A stretch of 5,867 nucleotides of DNA. Origin: CAYNFP01 sp964492595. Lineage in GTDB: Bacteria > Bacillota_I > Bacilli_A > RF39 > UBA660. Where the stretch lies: NCBI GenBank assembly GCA_964492595.1, contig CAZBKY010000042.1:1-5867 (forward strand), given 5' to 3'. The translations under genes were made by a program, and so were the position numbers. Below, in pieces: positions 1 through 4,927 of the stretch. Under the pieces are notes generated by a model. That model made no database searches. It was not told where the DNA came from and saw only the letters and a program-made list of their open reading frames with translations. Within the stretch, counting starts at the first letter, position 1. Each line of letters opens with the position of its first letter.

Positions 1-423
1 ATTGAAGATGCACAGACTTTAGCAGATTATGCGGGTCTTGACTTGGTTTTAATGTCTAGTTCTCCTCAACCTGTTTGTAAAATAATTGATTACAATAAGT
101 ATCGTTATGAAAAACAGAAAAGAGAAAAGGAACAAAGAAAAAAACAAATGTCTCAGAATCTTGAAATAAAAGAATACAGATTAAGTACAACTATAGATGT
201 TCATGATTTTGAAACAAAATTGAGAAACGCTACTTCTTATTTGCAAAAAGGACATAAAGTAAAGGTATTTATTAAATTTAAAGGAAGACAAATAATACAT
301 CCTGAATTTGGTAGAGATATGATACTTAAATTCTGTGAGAGATTAGAAGGTATAGCTTTAAAAGAAAGCGAACCCAAACAAGAAGGCAGAAGTATGTCTT
401 TAATTCTAGCGCCTATTAAGTAA
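1..423 (+). CDS. infC: Translation initiation factor IF-3 (5' end outside window)
   Basis: IF-3 binds the 30S subunit, blocks premature 50S joining and checks the initiator codon and tRNA. The frame is open from base 1, so the gene begins upstream. 140 residues are visible, compared with about 170-180 for the family, so roughly 30 N-terminal residues are missing. The IF-3 signature KIIDYNKYRYEKQK is visible at about residues 24-37 of the fragment. A charged Lys/Glu linker follows, and then the C-terminal domain from EIKEYRLST through the conserved stretch KGHKVKVFIKFKGRQ, ending in SLILAPIK. The stop is TAA. rpmI follows after 18 bases, giving the classic infC-rpmI-rplT order. The usual operon leader, where L20 autoregulation would act, lies outside the window. 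Identification is secure; an internal ATG at 43 is not the real start. Confidence 0.97.
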   Translation: MEDAQTLADYAGLDLVLMSSSPQPVCKIIDYNKYRYEKQKREKEQRKKQMSQNLEIKEYRLSTTIDVHDFETKLRNATSYLQKGHKVKVFIKFKGRQIIHPEFGRDMILKFCERLEGIALKESEPKQEGRSMSLILAPIK

Positions 424-441
424 TAGAAAGGAAAATAGAAA

Positions 442-630
442 ATGGCAAAGCAAAAATCACATGGTGGTATCAGTAAAAAAATCAAAGTAAGGGCTGGTAA
501 AACCACTAAAATGGGAAGACCTGGAGGGAATCATAATACAGGGAAAAAAAGCACTACTTTCAATAGAAAAAATAGAAAAGGTACAAGTTTGAGTAAAGGT
601 GACTCAAACAGATACAAGAAAGTAATATAG
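442..630 (+). CDS. rpmI: 50S ribosomal protein L35
   Basis: L35 is a small basic protein of the large ribosomal subunit. The product is 62 residues, the normal family length is 62-66, and it is very rich in Lys, Arg and Gly. The typical order of features is present: an N-terminal KSHGG...KKIK segment, a central His/Asn-containing stretch, the KKST motif and a C-terminal LSKGDSNRYKK. It is somewhat divergent from textbook L35 in the middle (GRPGGNHNTG), but its position between infC and rplT settles the identity. The start ATG has an AAAGGAA ribosome binding site at 427-433. The stop is TAG, which overlaps the AGGAGG ribosome binding site of rplT at 629-634, so translation of the two genes is probably coupled. 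Confidence 0.95.
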   Translation: MAKQKSHGGISKKIKVRAGKTTKMGRPGGNHNTGKKSTTFNRKNRKGTSLSKGDSNRYKKVI

Positions 631-642
631 GAGGGGTTTAAT

Positions 643-1173
643 ATGACAAGAGTTAAAGGTGGAACTGTTTCTAAAAACAGAAGAAGAAAAGTTTTAAAAC
701 AGGCCAAAGGTTATTTTGGAAGTAAGCATAGACTTTATAAAACAGCTCAAGAACAATTATTCCATTCAGGAGCTTATAGCTATCAAGATAGAAAGAAAAG
801 AAGCGGAGATTTTAGAAAACTATGGATTACTAGAATAAATGCAGCCTGCAGATTAAATGATATTAGTTATTCTAAATTTATTAATGGTCTTGCCAAAGCT
901 AACATTAAAATTAATAGAAAAATGTTGAGTGAAATGGCTATAACAGCTCCAGGGGAATTCACTAAAATTGTAAATTTAGCTAAAAATGCATTATCTGGGA
1001 AAATCGTTAAAGAAATTGAAGTAAAAGAAGAAATAAAACCAGTAACTAAAAAAATAGAGTCAATAGATTTGAGTAAATTAACTGTTGCTGAATTAAAAGA
1101 AATGGCTAAAACCCAAAAGATTGAAGGATATACAACTATGAAAAAGGCGGAGTTAATAGAAATTTTAAAATAA
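643..1173 (+). CDS. rplT: 50S ribosomal protein L20 with C-terminal Rho_N/SAP-like extension
   Basis: L20 binds 23S rRNA early in 50S assembly and in many bacteria represses its own operon. Residues 1-117 are a complete L20: an N-terminal basic arm (NRRRKVLKQAKGYFG), a central KLWITRINAACR motif and a C-terminal globular part ending near NLAKNAL. Ordinary L20 stops here at about 117-120 residues, but this protein has 176. Residues 118-141 form a charged Lys/Glu/Ile linker. Residues 142-176 (DLSKLTVAELKEMAK ... MKKAELIEILK) match the helix-extended-helix pattern of the Rho N-terminal (Rho_N)/SAP-like nucleic-acid-binding domain. Start choice is supported by an AGGAGGGG site 6-8 bases upstream. 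The extension is in frame without any frameshift, so it is a genuine fusion. The gene ends 12 bases before a shared terminator. Confidence 0.96.
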   Translation: MTRVKGGTVSKNRRRKVLKQAKGYFGSKHRLYKTAQEQLFHSGAYSYQDRKKRSGDFRKLWITRINAACRLNDISYSKFINGLAKANIKINRKMLSEMAITAPGEFTKIVNLAKNALSGKIVKEIEVKEEIKPVTKKIESIDLSKLTVAELKEMAKTQKIEGYTTMKKAELIEILK

Positions 1174-1185
1174 TTAATTTTTAAA

Positions 1186-1211
1186 AAAAGAAGTGCTAAA
1201 TCACTTCTTTT
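1186..1211. terminator. Bidirectional intrinsic terminator between rplT and gatD
   Basis: A perfect 10-bp stem (1186-1195 with 1202-1211) encloses a 6-base loop. Read on the minus strand, the stem runs into seven T (complement of 1183-1189), making a good terminator for murT-gatD. On the plus strand the T-tract is shorter (TTTTAGTTT) but usable for rplT. The last two bases of the stem (1210-1211) belong to the gatD stop codon (1210-1212). Confidence 0.85.
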
Positions 1212-1950
1212 AGTTTGGAAAATTTTCTAAATATTTTTTATAAGCTTTAATTTCCGGAGTATTTATCATTTTAAATTTAAAACTTTTATCTTTTTCTAAT
1301 ATTATTTTTTTGACAAAATAGTAAGTTAAATAGGGGTTTCGAATAAATAAAGGACCTATTATATAAGTACCATAAAAATTTTTATAATTAAATCCTTCAT
1401 TTTTATCTTTGGGCTTATTTCCAGTCCCTTTATATAGATTGAATAAAGGATAATTATTATCAAATACAACACCACTTCTATTTTGAAAACCTATAACTTT
1501 ATAGGGAATAAAACTTGAATAACCTGCAACTTCACCAACTATTCTAAATGTTGATGCATTTTTTACATCTTTCAAAGTAGTTATTTTAACATAATAATCA
1601 AATATATTTAAACATTCAATTTTATTTTCATTGAAATCAATTATAAATTTTCCAAAAAGTTCAAAAGAATTACCTGTCATAAAAAAATATTTACCATTAT
1701 CTATTGCCTTTTTTATATCTTCTTTGTACTTAAAAATGTCATTCAGTACCAGCATTTCTGATTCTTCGGATCCCATTCCCATATAATATATATCATAATC
1801 TTCAAAGTTTATATTTTCATTAATTGTTAAAAAAGATATTTCAGGCTTTATCCCTTGTCTTTCAAATGCTTTTTTTAAAGCTCTGATATTTCCATTTTCT
1901 CCATATAAATTCATTAAATCATAGTATAAATGTGCGATTTTTATTTTCAT
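1210..1950 (-). CDS. gatD: GatD-like class I glutamine amidotransferase-fold protein lacking the catalytic Cys and His
   Basis: The protein resembles GatD, the glutaminase partner of MurT in amidation of the lipid II D-glutamate. Family features are the N-terminal HLYYDLMNLYGENGNIRALKKA (residues 7-28), the MGMGSEESE turn (57-65), the nucleophile-elbow region (91-100), the IGFQNRSG stretch (153-160) and the C-terminal GTYIIGPLFIRNP (194-206). At the elbow, where canonical GatD has a CGGYQ-type motif, this protein reads MTGNSFELFG. Its only Cys is C113, well downstream. The usual GTYLHGP reads GTYIIGP, so the catalytic His is Ile198; the only His is H7. Known GatD chemistry (C94 and H189 in Staphylococcus aureus) therefore should not operate. 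The start overlaps the murT stop (ATGA) and has a GAGGGA binding site. At 246 residues the length is normal. The fold assignment is firm, the enzymatic role is doubtful, and the gene symbol is used in the homology sense only. Confidence 0.8.
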   Translation of the reverse strand: MKIKIAHLYYDLMNLYGENGNIRALKKAFERQGIKPEISFLTINENINFEDYDIYYMGMGSEESEMLVLNDIFKYKEDIKKAIDNGKYFFMTGNSFELFGKFIIDFNENKIECLNIFDYYVKITTLKDVKNASTFRIVGEVAGYSSFIPYKVIGFQNRSGVVFDNNYPLFNLYKGTGNKPKDKNEGFNYKNFYGTYIIGPLFIRNPYLTYYFVKKIILEKDKSFKFKMINTPEIKAYKKYLENFPN

Positions 1951-3284
1951 TTGTGTCCCTCTTTCTTTAACAAATCTTTTAATATAATTTCCATATCAAA
2001 ACAGACCATAGAGTATATTGTACCTTTGGTTTTCTTTTTTATTACAGAAATGATGTTATTCACATTTTCTATAAGAATTAGCTTATTTTTATCTATATTC
2101 GCATACATTAACCTAGTTAAAATATCATATTTGAATCTTCCGATAATTAATATTTTATCTATTTTTTTATCATTTAAATCTTCAAAATCAATATCCCAAA
2201 GCCATGATATATCATTTTCCATATATCGTCTTGAAGAGTTTTCAAATCCCAATATTATAGTTTTATATCCAGGGTCTTTAACTATATAGTCAATTGATTG
2301 TTTATAACTCAAATTATTTTCATTTTTACTTGCAAGCATTTGCCATTTTCTATTGTTTAATGAGTATATATTGAGTCTTTTAGGTTTAAGTTTATCTATA
2401 TTTAAAGCATTTAATATATTTTCATTTTTAATGCCAATAACAGATACAAGAGAGTAGGCGGCTAAAGTAAAATAAACAGAATATAAAAAATTAGAAGGAA
2501 GCGATACATAATTTTTATTTATATATATTTCTCTATTTTTAACATCAATATTATGAGCTAGAAAATCAGGTTTCCCTCTTTTAAAATCACAATTTTCACA
2601 TTTATAGTTTCCGATATGCCCATATTGATAAAAGTTATATTTTAATTTAGAATGACACATTGGGCAATAGGCGGCATCTACATTGTTAAGAATAGGATTT
2701 GCAGAATATGAATTTTTATCTATACCATAAAAAGTGACCTTACCATTATGATTTAAACTGATTCTTTTAACTAAAGGATCATCTGCATTGAGTATTAAAT
2801 GTATTTTATCATTAACAACTTTATTAATTTCATTATAAATATTATATGGATGCGCATTTCTAGGGGGTTGATCTCTTGTTATATTAGTAATAACCAAGTG
2901 AGTAGGGGAAAAATATTTAAATATTTCTTTCATATATTTTTCATCTAATTCCATTAAAAGTACATCTTTTTTATATACTCCTTTTAATGAAGTATTTTTT
3001 AATATTAAAGAAGTAATTCCATTAATTGCATTACTCCCTGATTTATTGTAATCAACTGTATATCCACTTTTAGTTAATATATGATAAGTAAGCTCTGTAG
3101 TAGAAGTTTTACCGCTGGATCCAGTAATGCCTATTATAAACTTAGGGAATTGAACTTTTGATAATATATCAGGAAATATTTTTAAAACCCAATATCCCCC
3201 AATAACAGATCCTTCTTTTTTTGCCAAAATTTGGCTCATAAAATTAATTATCTTGTTTGCTAATACCGCAATAAACATTTTCAT
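1947..3284 (-). CDS. murT: MurT-like Mur ligase family protein (lipid II amidotransferase subunit type)
   Basis: MurT-type Mur ligases activate the lipid II stem-peptide glutamate with ATP; with ammonia from GatD they make D-isoglutamine. Visible features are the ATP-binding P-loop TGSSGKTST (residues 54-62), an acidic ELDE motif (112-115), TNITRDQ (133-139), NADDP (166-170), and a four-cysteine zinc ribbon C207-x2-C210 ... C229-x2-C232 inserted in the central domain, which is the hallmark of MurT. The C-terminal DUF1727-like domain contains NDISWLWDIDFEDL (367 region) and the partner-facing RFKYDILTRLMYANI. At 445 residues the length is normal. Divergences from canonical MurT as I know it are RDQPPRNAHPYN in place of RDQLDR-type, SKNENN in place of the KNPAG-type motif, and loss of the ADGR part before DISW. 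The start has a weak GGTGA site. The gene is first in a two-gene operon with the GatD-like gene. It is a confident family member, but its substrate is uncertain. Confidence 0.87.
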   Translation of the reverse strand: MKMFIAVLANKIINFMSQILAKKEGSVIGGYWVLKIFPDILSKVQFPKFIIGITGSSGKTSTTELTYHILTKSGYTVDYNKSGSNAINGITSLILKNTSLKGVYKKDVLLMELDEKYMKEIFKYFSPTHLVITNITRDQPPRNAHPYNIYNEINKVVNDKIHLILNADDPLVKRISLNHNGKVTFYGIDKNSYSANPILNNVDAAYCPMCHSKLKYNFYQYGHIGNYKCENCDFKRGKPDFLAHNIDVKNREIYINKNYVSLPSNFLYSVYFTLAAYSLVSVIGIKNENILNALNIDKLKPKRLNIYSLNNRKWQMLASKNENNLSYKQSIDYIVKDPGYKTIILGFENSSRRYMENDISWLWDIDFEDLNDKKIDKILIIGRFKYDILTRLMYANIDKNKLILIENVNNIISVIKKKTKGTIYSMVCFDMEIILKDLLKKEGHK

Positions 3285-3301
3285 AATTTCACCACATATT
3301 T

Positions 3302-3330
3302 ATTTTATAATTTTATAGTCAATTTGTCTA
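3302..3330 (-). promoter_or_regulatory. Putative sigma-A promoter of murT-gatD
   Basis: On the minus strand, TAGACA (3325-3330, -35) and TAAAAT (3302-3307, -10) each match the consensus at five of six bases, with a 17-bp spacer. Transcription would start near 3295, giving a very short leader before the ATG at 3284. An alternative -10, TATAAT (3330-3335 on the minus strand), has no convincing -35. Confidence 0.5.
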
Positions 3331-3342
3331 TTATATTCTTCT

Positions 3343-3351
3343 TTTGTCGAA
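3343..3351 (+). promoter_or_regulatory. Spo0A box (perfect consensus match)
   Basis: The sequence TTTGTCGAA is an exact match to the Spo0A-binding consensus (core TGTCGAA) of spore-forming Bacillota. It lies about 45 bp upstream of the predicted start of the STAS-like gene, just before its putative -35, which is where Spo0A activates sigma-A promoters. It is also about 50 bp upstream of the predicted murT start. A degenerate copy (TTTGTCTAT, 7 of 9) sits at 3323-3331 in the same orientation, 20 bp away, overlapping the murT -35. The match is seen directly; binding is inferred, and a chance match in AT-rich DNA is possible. Confidence 0.5.
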
Positions 3352-3355
3352 TGTA

Positions 3356-3384
3356 ATGAAAAACTTTTTTATTTAATTTAGAAT
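3356..3384 (+). promoter_or_regulatory. Putative promoter of the STAS-like gene
   Basis: ATGAAA (3356-3361, four of six -35 bases) and TAGAAT (3379-3384, five of six -10 bases) are spaced by 17 bp, with the predicted start near 3391. A weak -35 next to a Spo0A box fits an activator-dependent promoter. The AGAAT at 3380-3384 also fits the sigma-H -10 core, but the matching -35 (AGGA-type) is poor. Confidence 0.35.
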
Positions 3385-3390
3385 AATATC

Positions 3391-3402
3391 AAAGGATGTG
3401 AT
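3391..3402 (+). promoter_or_regulatory. Ribosome binding site that fixes the STAS-like gene start
   Basis: AAAGGATGTGAT matches the full anti-Shine-Dalgarno complement AAAGGAGGTGAT at 11 of 12 positions. Its core lies 8 bases before the ATG at 3407. The upstream in-frame GTG at 3398 falls inside this site and so cannot be the start. Confidence 0.8.
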
Positions 3403-3406
3403 TGGT

Positions 3407-3640
3407 ATGAATATGATATATAAAAATGATACTTTATATATTGATATGATTGGTAATGTAGATGGTAGTGATATAAGACAATTAAAAAGAAGACTATTTA
3501 GTGTATTAGATCAGTATGAAGTAGACAACGTAGTTATTAATGTGAAAAGTGTTTTTAATTTAAATAAAAATTTAATGAATTCTTTAATAAAAGAATATCA
3601 TAGAAATTATAAGGGGAATTTAACTATAGATACAAAATAA
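3407..3640 (+). CDS. Small STAS-like (SpoIIAA/anti-anti-sigma-type) protein
   Basis: A 77-residue protein with the pattern of a STAS domain: a first strand TLYIDMIG (9-16), a short helix after a DGSDI turn (19-23), helix IRQLKRRLFSVLDQY, a central strand NVVINVKSV (41-49), and a helix LMNSLIKEYHRNY (56-68). In SpoIIAA-type antagonists the DSSG motif that carries the phosphorylated Ser follows this central strand. Here the aligned stretch is NLNKNL, so no phosphorylatable Ser is in place. It is also shorter than the usual 100-120 residues, lacking the last strand and helix. No anti-sigma kinase or sigma gene is adjacent. It may be a minimal STAS scaffold, a remnant, or an unrelated fold with a similar pattern. 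It is transcribed alone, divergent from murT, and ends in a hairpin terminator. Confidence 0.6.
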   Translation: MNMIYKNDTLYIDMIGNVDGSDIRQLKRRLFSVLDQYEVDNVVINVKSVFNLNKNLMNSLIKEYHRNYKGNLTIDTK

Positions 3641-3663
3641 AATAATCTTTGCAGATTATTTTA
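3638..3663. terminator. Bidirectional hairpin terminator between convergent small genes
   Basis: An 11-bp perfect stem (3638-3648 with 3653-3663) has a TTGC loop. The TAA of the STAS-like gene (3638-3640) and the stop of the convergent 69-residue gene (3656-3658) both lie in the stem. On the minus strand it runs into TTTTATTTTG, a better T-tract than the plus-strand TTTT. Confidence 0.75.
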
Positions 3664-3865
3664 AATTCTTTATAAATGGACTGTTTAATTGCTGAATTAA
3701 AGAAGTTAGTTTAAGAGTTTTGATAAATAATGAAAACTCTATTAAAATGAATTTTTTAATGGTTTTAAAATCTTTATTTTTTATTTCAGACAAAACTCCT
3801 TTTTGAATTCTTAAGTTTAATATTTCATCACTGACTACAGCAATTTCATTTTCTAATTCATTCAT
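3656..3865 (-). CDS. Hypothetical 69-residue protein
   Basis: I do not recognise this protein. It is supported as a real gene by a strong AAAGGAGAGG ribosome binding site 3-5 bases before the ATG and by a terminator exactly at its end. The N-terminal third is acidic and helical-looking (NELENEIAVVSDEILNL). Residues 34-55 are Lys-rich with a hydrophobic patch (KKFILIEFSLFIKTLKL), which is amphipathic rather than a clear membrane segment. It has no Cys, no signal peptide and no recognised domain. It lies 79 bases downstream of the extended frame of the neighbouring unrecognised gene on the same strand, with no convincing promoter or terminator between, so it may be co-transcribed with it. Confidence 0.6.
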   Translation of the reverse strand: MNELENEIAVVSDEILNLRIQKGVLSEIKNKDFKTIKKFILIEFSLFIKTLKLTSLIQQLNSPFIKNLK

Positions 3866-3944
3866 ATTCCTCTCCTTTCTTTAAAGCAATTTTAAAATAT
3901 ATTTTTACCTCATTTGTAATCGCATATTCAATAATTTTGCATCA

Positions 3945-4082
3945 TTATTTAATTTTATAAACTCTAGTGGGAGCAAAATCCATACTTTCTATTTCACTTC
4001 TTTTTGGTAGCTCCTCAGTATCAATAGCTAAAGAACGTAAATATAAAGTTGTTTGAATCTTTTTTGATAAGCTCTCTTCAAT
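3945..4082 (-). pseudogene. In-frame continuation beyond the amber codon of the upstream gene
   Basis: Immediately after the TAG at 4083-4085 the same frame continues for 45 codons to a TAA at 3945-3947. The translation (IEESLSKKIQTT ... DFAPTRVYKIK) has ordinary protein composition and few of the Ile/Lys/Asn runs expected from untranslated AT-rich DNA. A run this long without a stop would be unlikely by chance in this composition (a rough estimate of a few percent). I infer that the ancestral protein had about 261 residues and that a single-base change created the TAG. Programmed readthrough or a sequencing error are alternatives. No start codon with a binding site was seen for independent translation. 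Confidence 0.5.
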
Positions 4083-4733
4083 CTAGGTGCTTAAATACCA
4101 GGTTGCATCTTTTTTATAATCAGTATTTAAAAAATATTTCCAAATCCTATTAGGATAATCCTTTAAATTTGGATAATCCGAGAATAGATAGGGATGAGGA
4201 TTTTCTTTTTCAATATAAATCTCAGCATTACTATAAATTTTATTAATAGACCTAAATCCATGAGCATTACTACATAAATATGATATACAGCTTATATACT
4301 TGTGTGGGTAAACCCAATCGTTTTGGTCTATTCTTATATTACCAAAACCAAATTCTTCTAATTTACTTAATACATCCATATATTTTTCTATTGTCCAGTT
4401 TTCTTTTTCAATTTCATATTTAATAATCCATAAAAACAGACTAATTGGTATCCATTTCTTAGGATGGTAAAAAACCTCTCCGCCTCTTGAATTAAATGAT
4501 ATTCCAGCTTTCACTAATTTGTGGAGCAATTCCTCATTATTATTAAAAAATCTACTATTACTTGACCTTTGATCGCCATGTATTGTATATATAAAGTCGG
4601 TTAATCCAAAATTATTTTCGTGCAATTTAGTAAGTTTATCAAATACTTTTATTAAATGATTTACTCCATACTCATCAATAATAGCCATTAAAATTTTCCA
4701 ATCATTGACAGTTGTTGTTGGTTTTAAAAACAT
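4083..4733 (-). CDS. Hypothetical protein, probably truncated by a nonsense mutation
   Basis: The function is not recognised. It has 216 residues, is rich in Trp, Tyr and Asn, has no signal peptide, and looks soluble. Visible stretches are VNDWKILMAIIDEYGVNHLIKVFDKLTKL at the N-terminus, a short hydrophobic span PISLFLWIIKY near residue 95 flanked by charged residues (not a clear transmembrane helix), and a C-terminal half full of aromatics (NDWVYPHKYIS, NRIWKYFL). Cysteines occur as CISYLC but with no metal-binding pattern I can name. The ATG is preceded by TTAGGGGGATGTT, a good binding site, and by a sigma-A promoter. The frame continues past the TAG stop for 45 further codons, so this product may be a truncated form. 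It is divergent from the 286-residue gene across a compact 194-bp region, so the two may be functionally linked. Confidence 0.65.
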   Translation of the reverse strand: MFLKPTTTVNDWKILMAIIDEYGVNHLIKVFDKLTKLHENNFGLTDFIYTIHGDQRSSNSRFFNNNEELLHKLVKAGISFNSRGGEVFYHPKKWIPISLFLWIIKYEIEKENWTIEKYMDVLSKLEEFGFGNIRIDQNDWVYPHKYISCISYLCSNAHGFRSINKIYSNAEIYIEKENPHPYLFSDYPNLKDYPNRIWKYFLNTDYKKDATWYLST

Positions 4734-4754
4734 AACATCCCCCTAACGTTTAAT

Positions 4755-4783
4755 ATTATACTTTAAAAAGTTAATGTAATCAA
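4755..4783 (-). promoter_or_regulatory. Sigma-A promoter of the truncated hypothetical gene
   Basis: On the minus strand, TTGATT (4778-4783) and a perfect TATAAT (4755-4760) are separated by 17 bp. The predicted start is near 4748, leaving about 14 bases of leader containing the AGGGGG binding site. Confidence 0.7.
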
Positions 4784-4812
4784 TATAGTTTATTTAACTA
4801 TTGCCTTGTTAT

Positions 4813-4841
4813 TTGACAAATTCGTGTAAATATGTTATAAT
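4813..4841 (+). promoter_or_regulatory. Consensus sigma-A promoter with extended -10
   Basis: A perfect TTGACA (4813-4818), a 17-bp spacer and a perfect TATAAT (4836-4841) are preceded by an extended -10 TG (4833-4834). Transcription should start near A4848, about 80 bases before the ATG of the 286-residue gene. This is the strongest promoter in the window. Confidence 0.9.
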
Positions 4842-4849
4842 TTATCTAT

Positions 4850-4903
4850 CAATGGGGGCCGGAACTATATTAATTTTTTAGCCGACTATTGTTGGTTTTT
4901 TTT
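4850..4903 (+). promoter_or_regulatory. Leader with competing terminator and antiterminator hairpins (putative attenuator)
   Basis: A 7-bp stem (4880-4886 with 4891-4897, core CCGAC-TATT-GTTGG, two G-U pairs) followed by a run of T to 4903 looks like an intrinsic terminator sited between promoter and gene. A competing fold pairs CAATGG (4850-4855) with CTATTG (4886-4891), CGG (4860-4862) with CCG (4882-4884), and CTA (4865-4867) with TAG (4879-4881). This occupies the 5' half and loop of the terminator. The two folds are mutually exclusive, as in attenuators and riboswitch expression platforms. A 9-codon reading frame (4852-4881, no binding site) overlaps it. No known riboswitch or T-box signature was recognised. 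Folding is by eye. Confidence 0.5.
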
Positions 4904-4910
4904 ATTGTAA

Positions 4911-4918
4911 AGGTGGGG
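4911..4918 (+). promoter_or_regulatory. Ribosome binding site that fixes the start of the 286-residue gene
   Basis: AGGTGGGG (running on as GGGGG) ends about 9 bases before the ATG at 4928. The upstream in-frame TTG at 4889 lies in the leader hairpin and has no binding site, so it is not the start. Confidence 0.85.
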
Positions 4919-4927
4919 GAAAACAAT

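Noticed and set aside
43..423. Treating infC as starting at the ATG at 43
   Set aside because: The upstream codons 1-42 encode conserved IF-3 residues (ending GLDLVLMS), so the gene continues off the window.
237..506. Open frame of 89 codons on the minus strand
   Set aside because: It is antisense to infC and rpmI, both certain genes, with no binding site or promoter.
1930..2289. Open frame of 119 codons on the plus strand
   Set aside because: It lies wholly across the murT-gatD junction on the opposite strand, has no binding site, and its hydrophobic Ile/Ser/Phe-rich product is what an antisense frame of AT-rich coding DNA gives.
3398..3406. GTG at 3398 as start of the STAS-like gene
   Set aside because: It falls within the 11/12-match Shine-Dalgarno site; the ATG at 3407 has ideal spacing.
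4083..4085. TAG as a recoded sense codon (for example pyrrolysine) or a genome-wide code change
   Set aside because: TAG also terminates rpmI normally, TGA terminates murT, and no recoding element is seen; a nonsense mutation is simpler.
4889..4927. TTG at 4889 as start of the 286-residue gene
   Set aside because: It lies in the leader hairpin loop, has no binding site, and the ATG at 4928 follows a strong AGGTGGGG.
4848..4927. Known riboswitch or T-box in the leader
   Set aside because: The leader is only about 80 bases and shows none of the conserved motifs I can recall for T-box, purine, preQ1, ZTP, fluoride, SAM or c-di-GMP elements.
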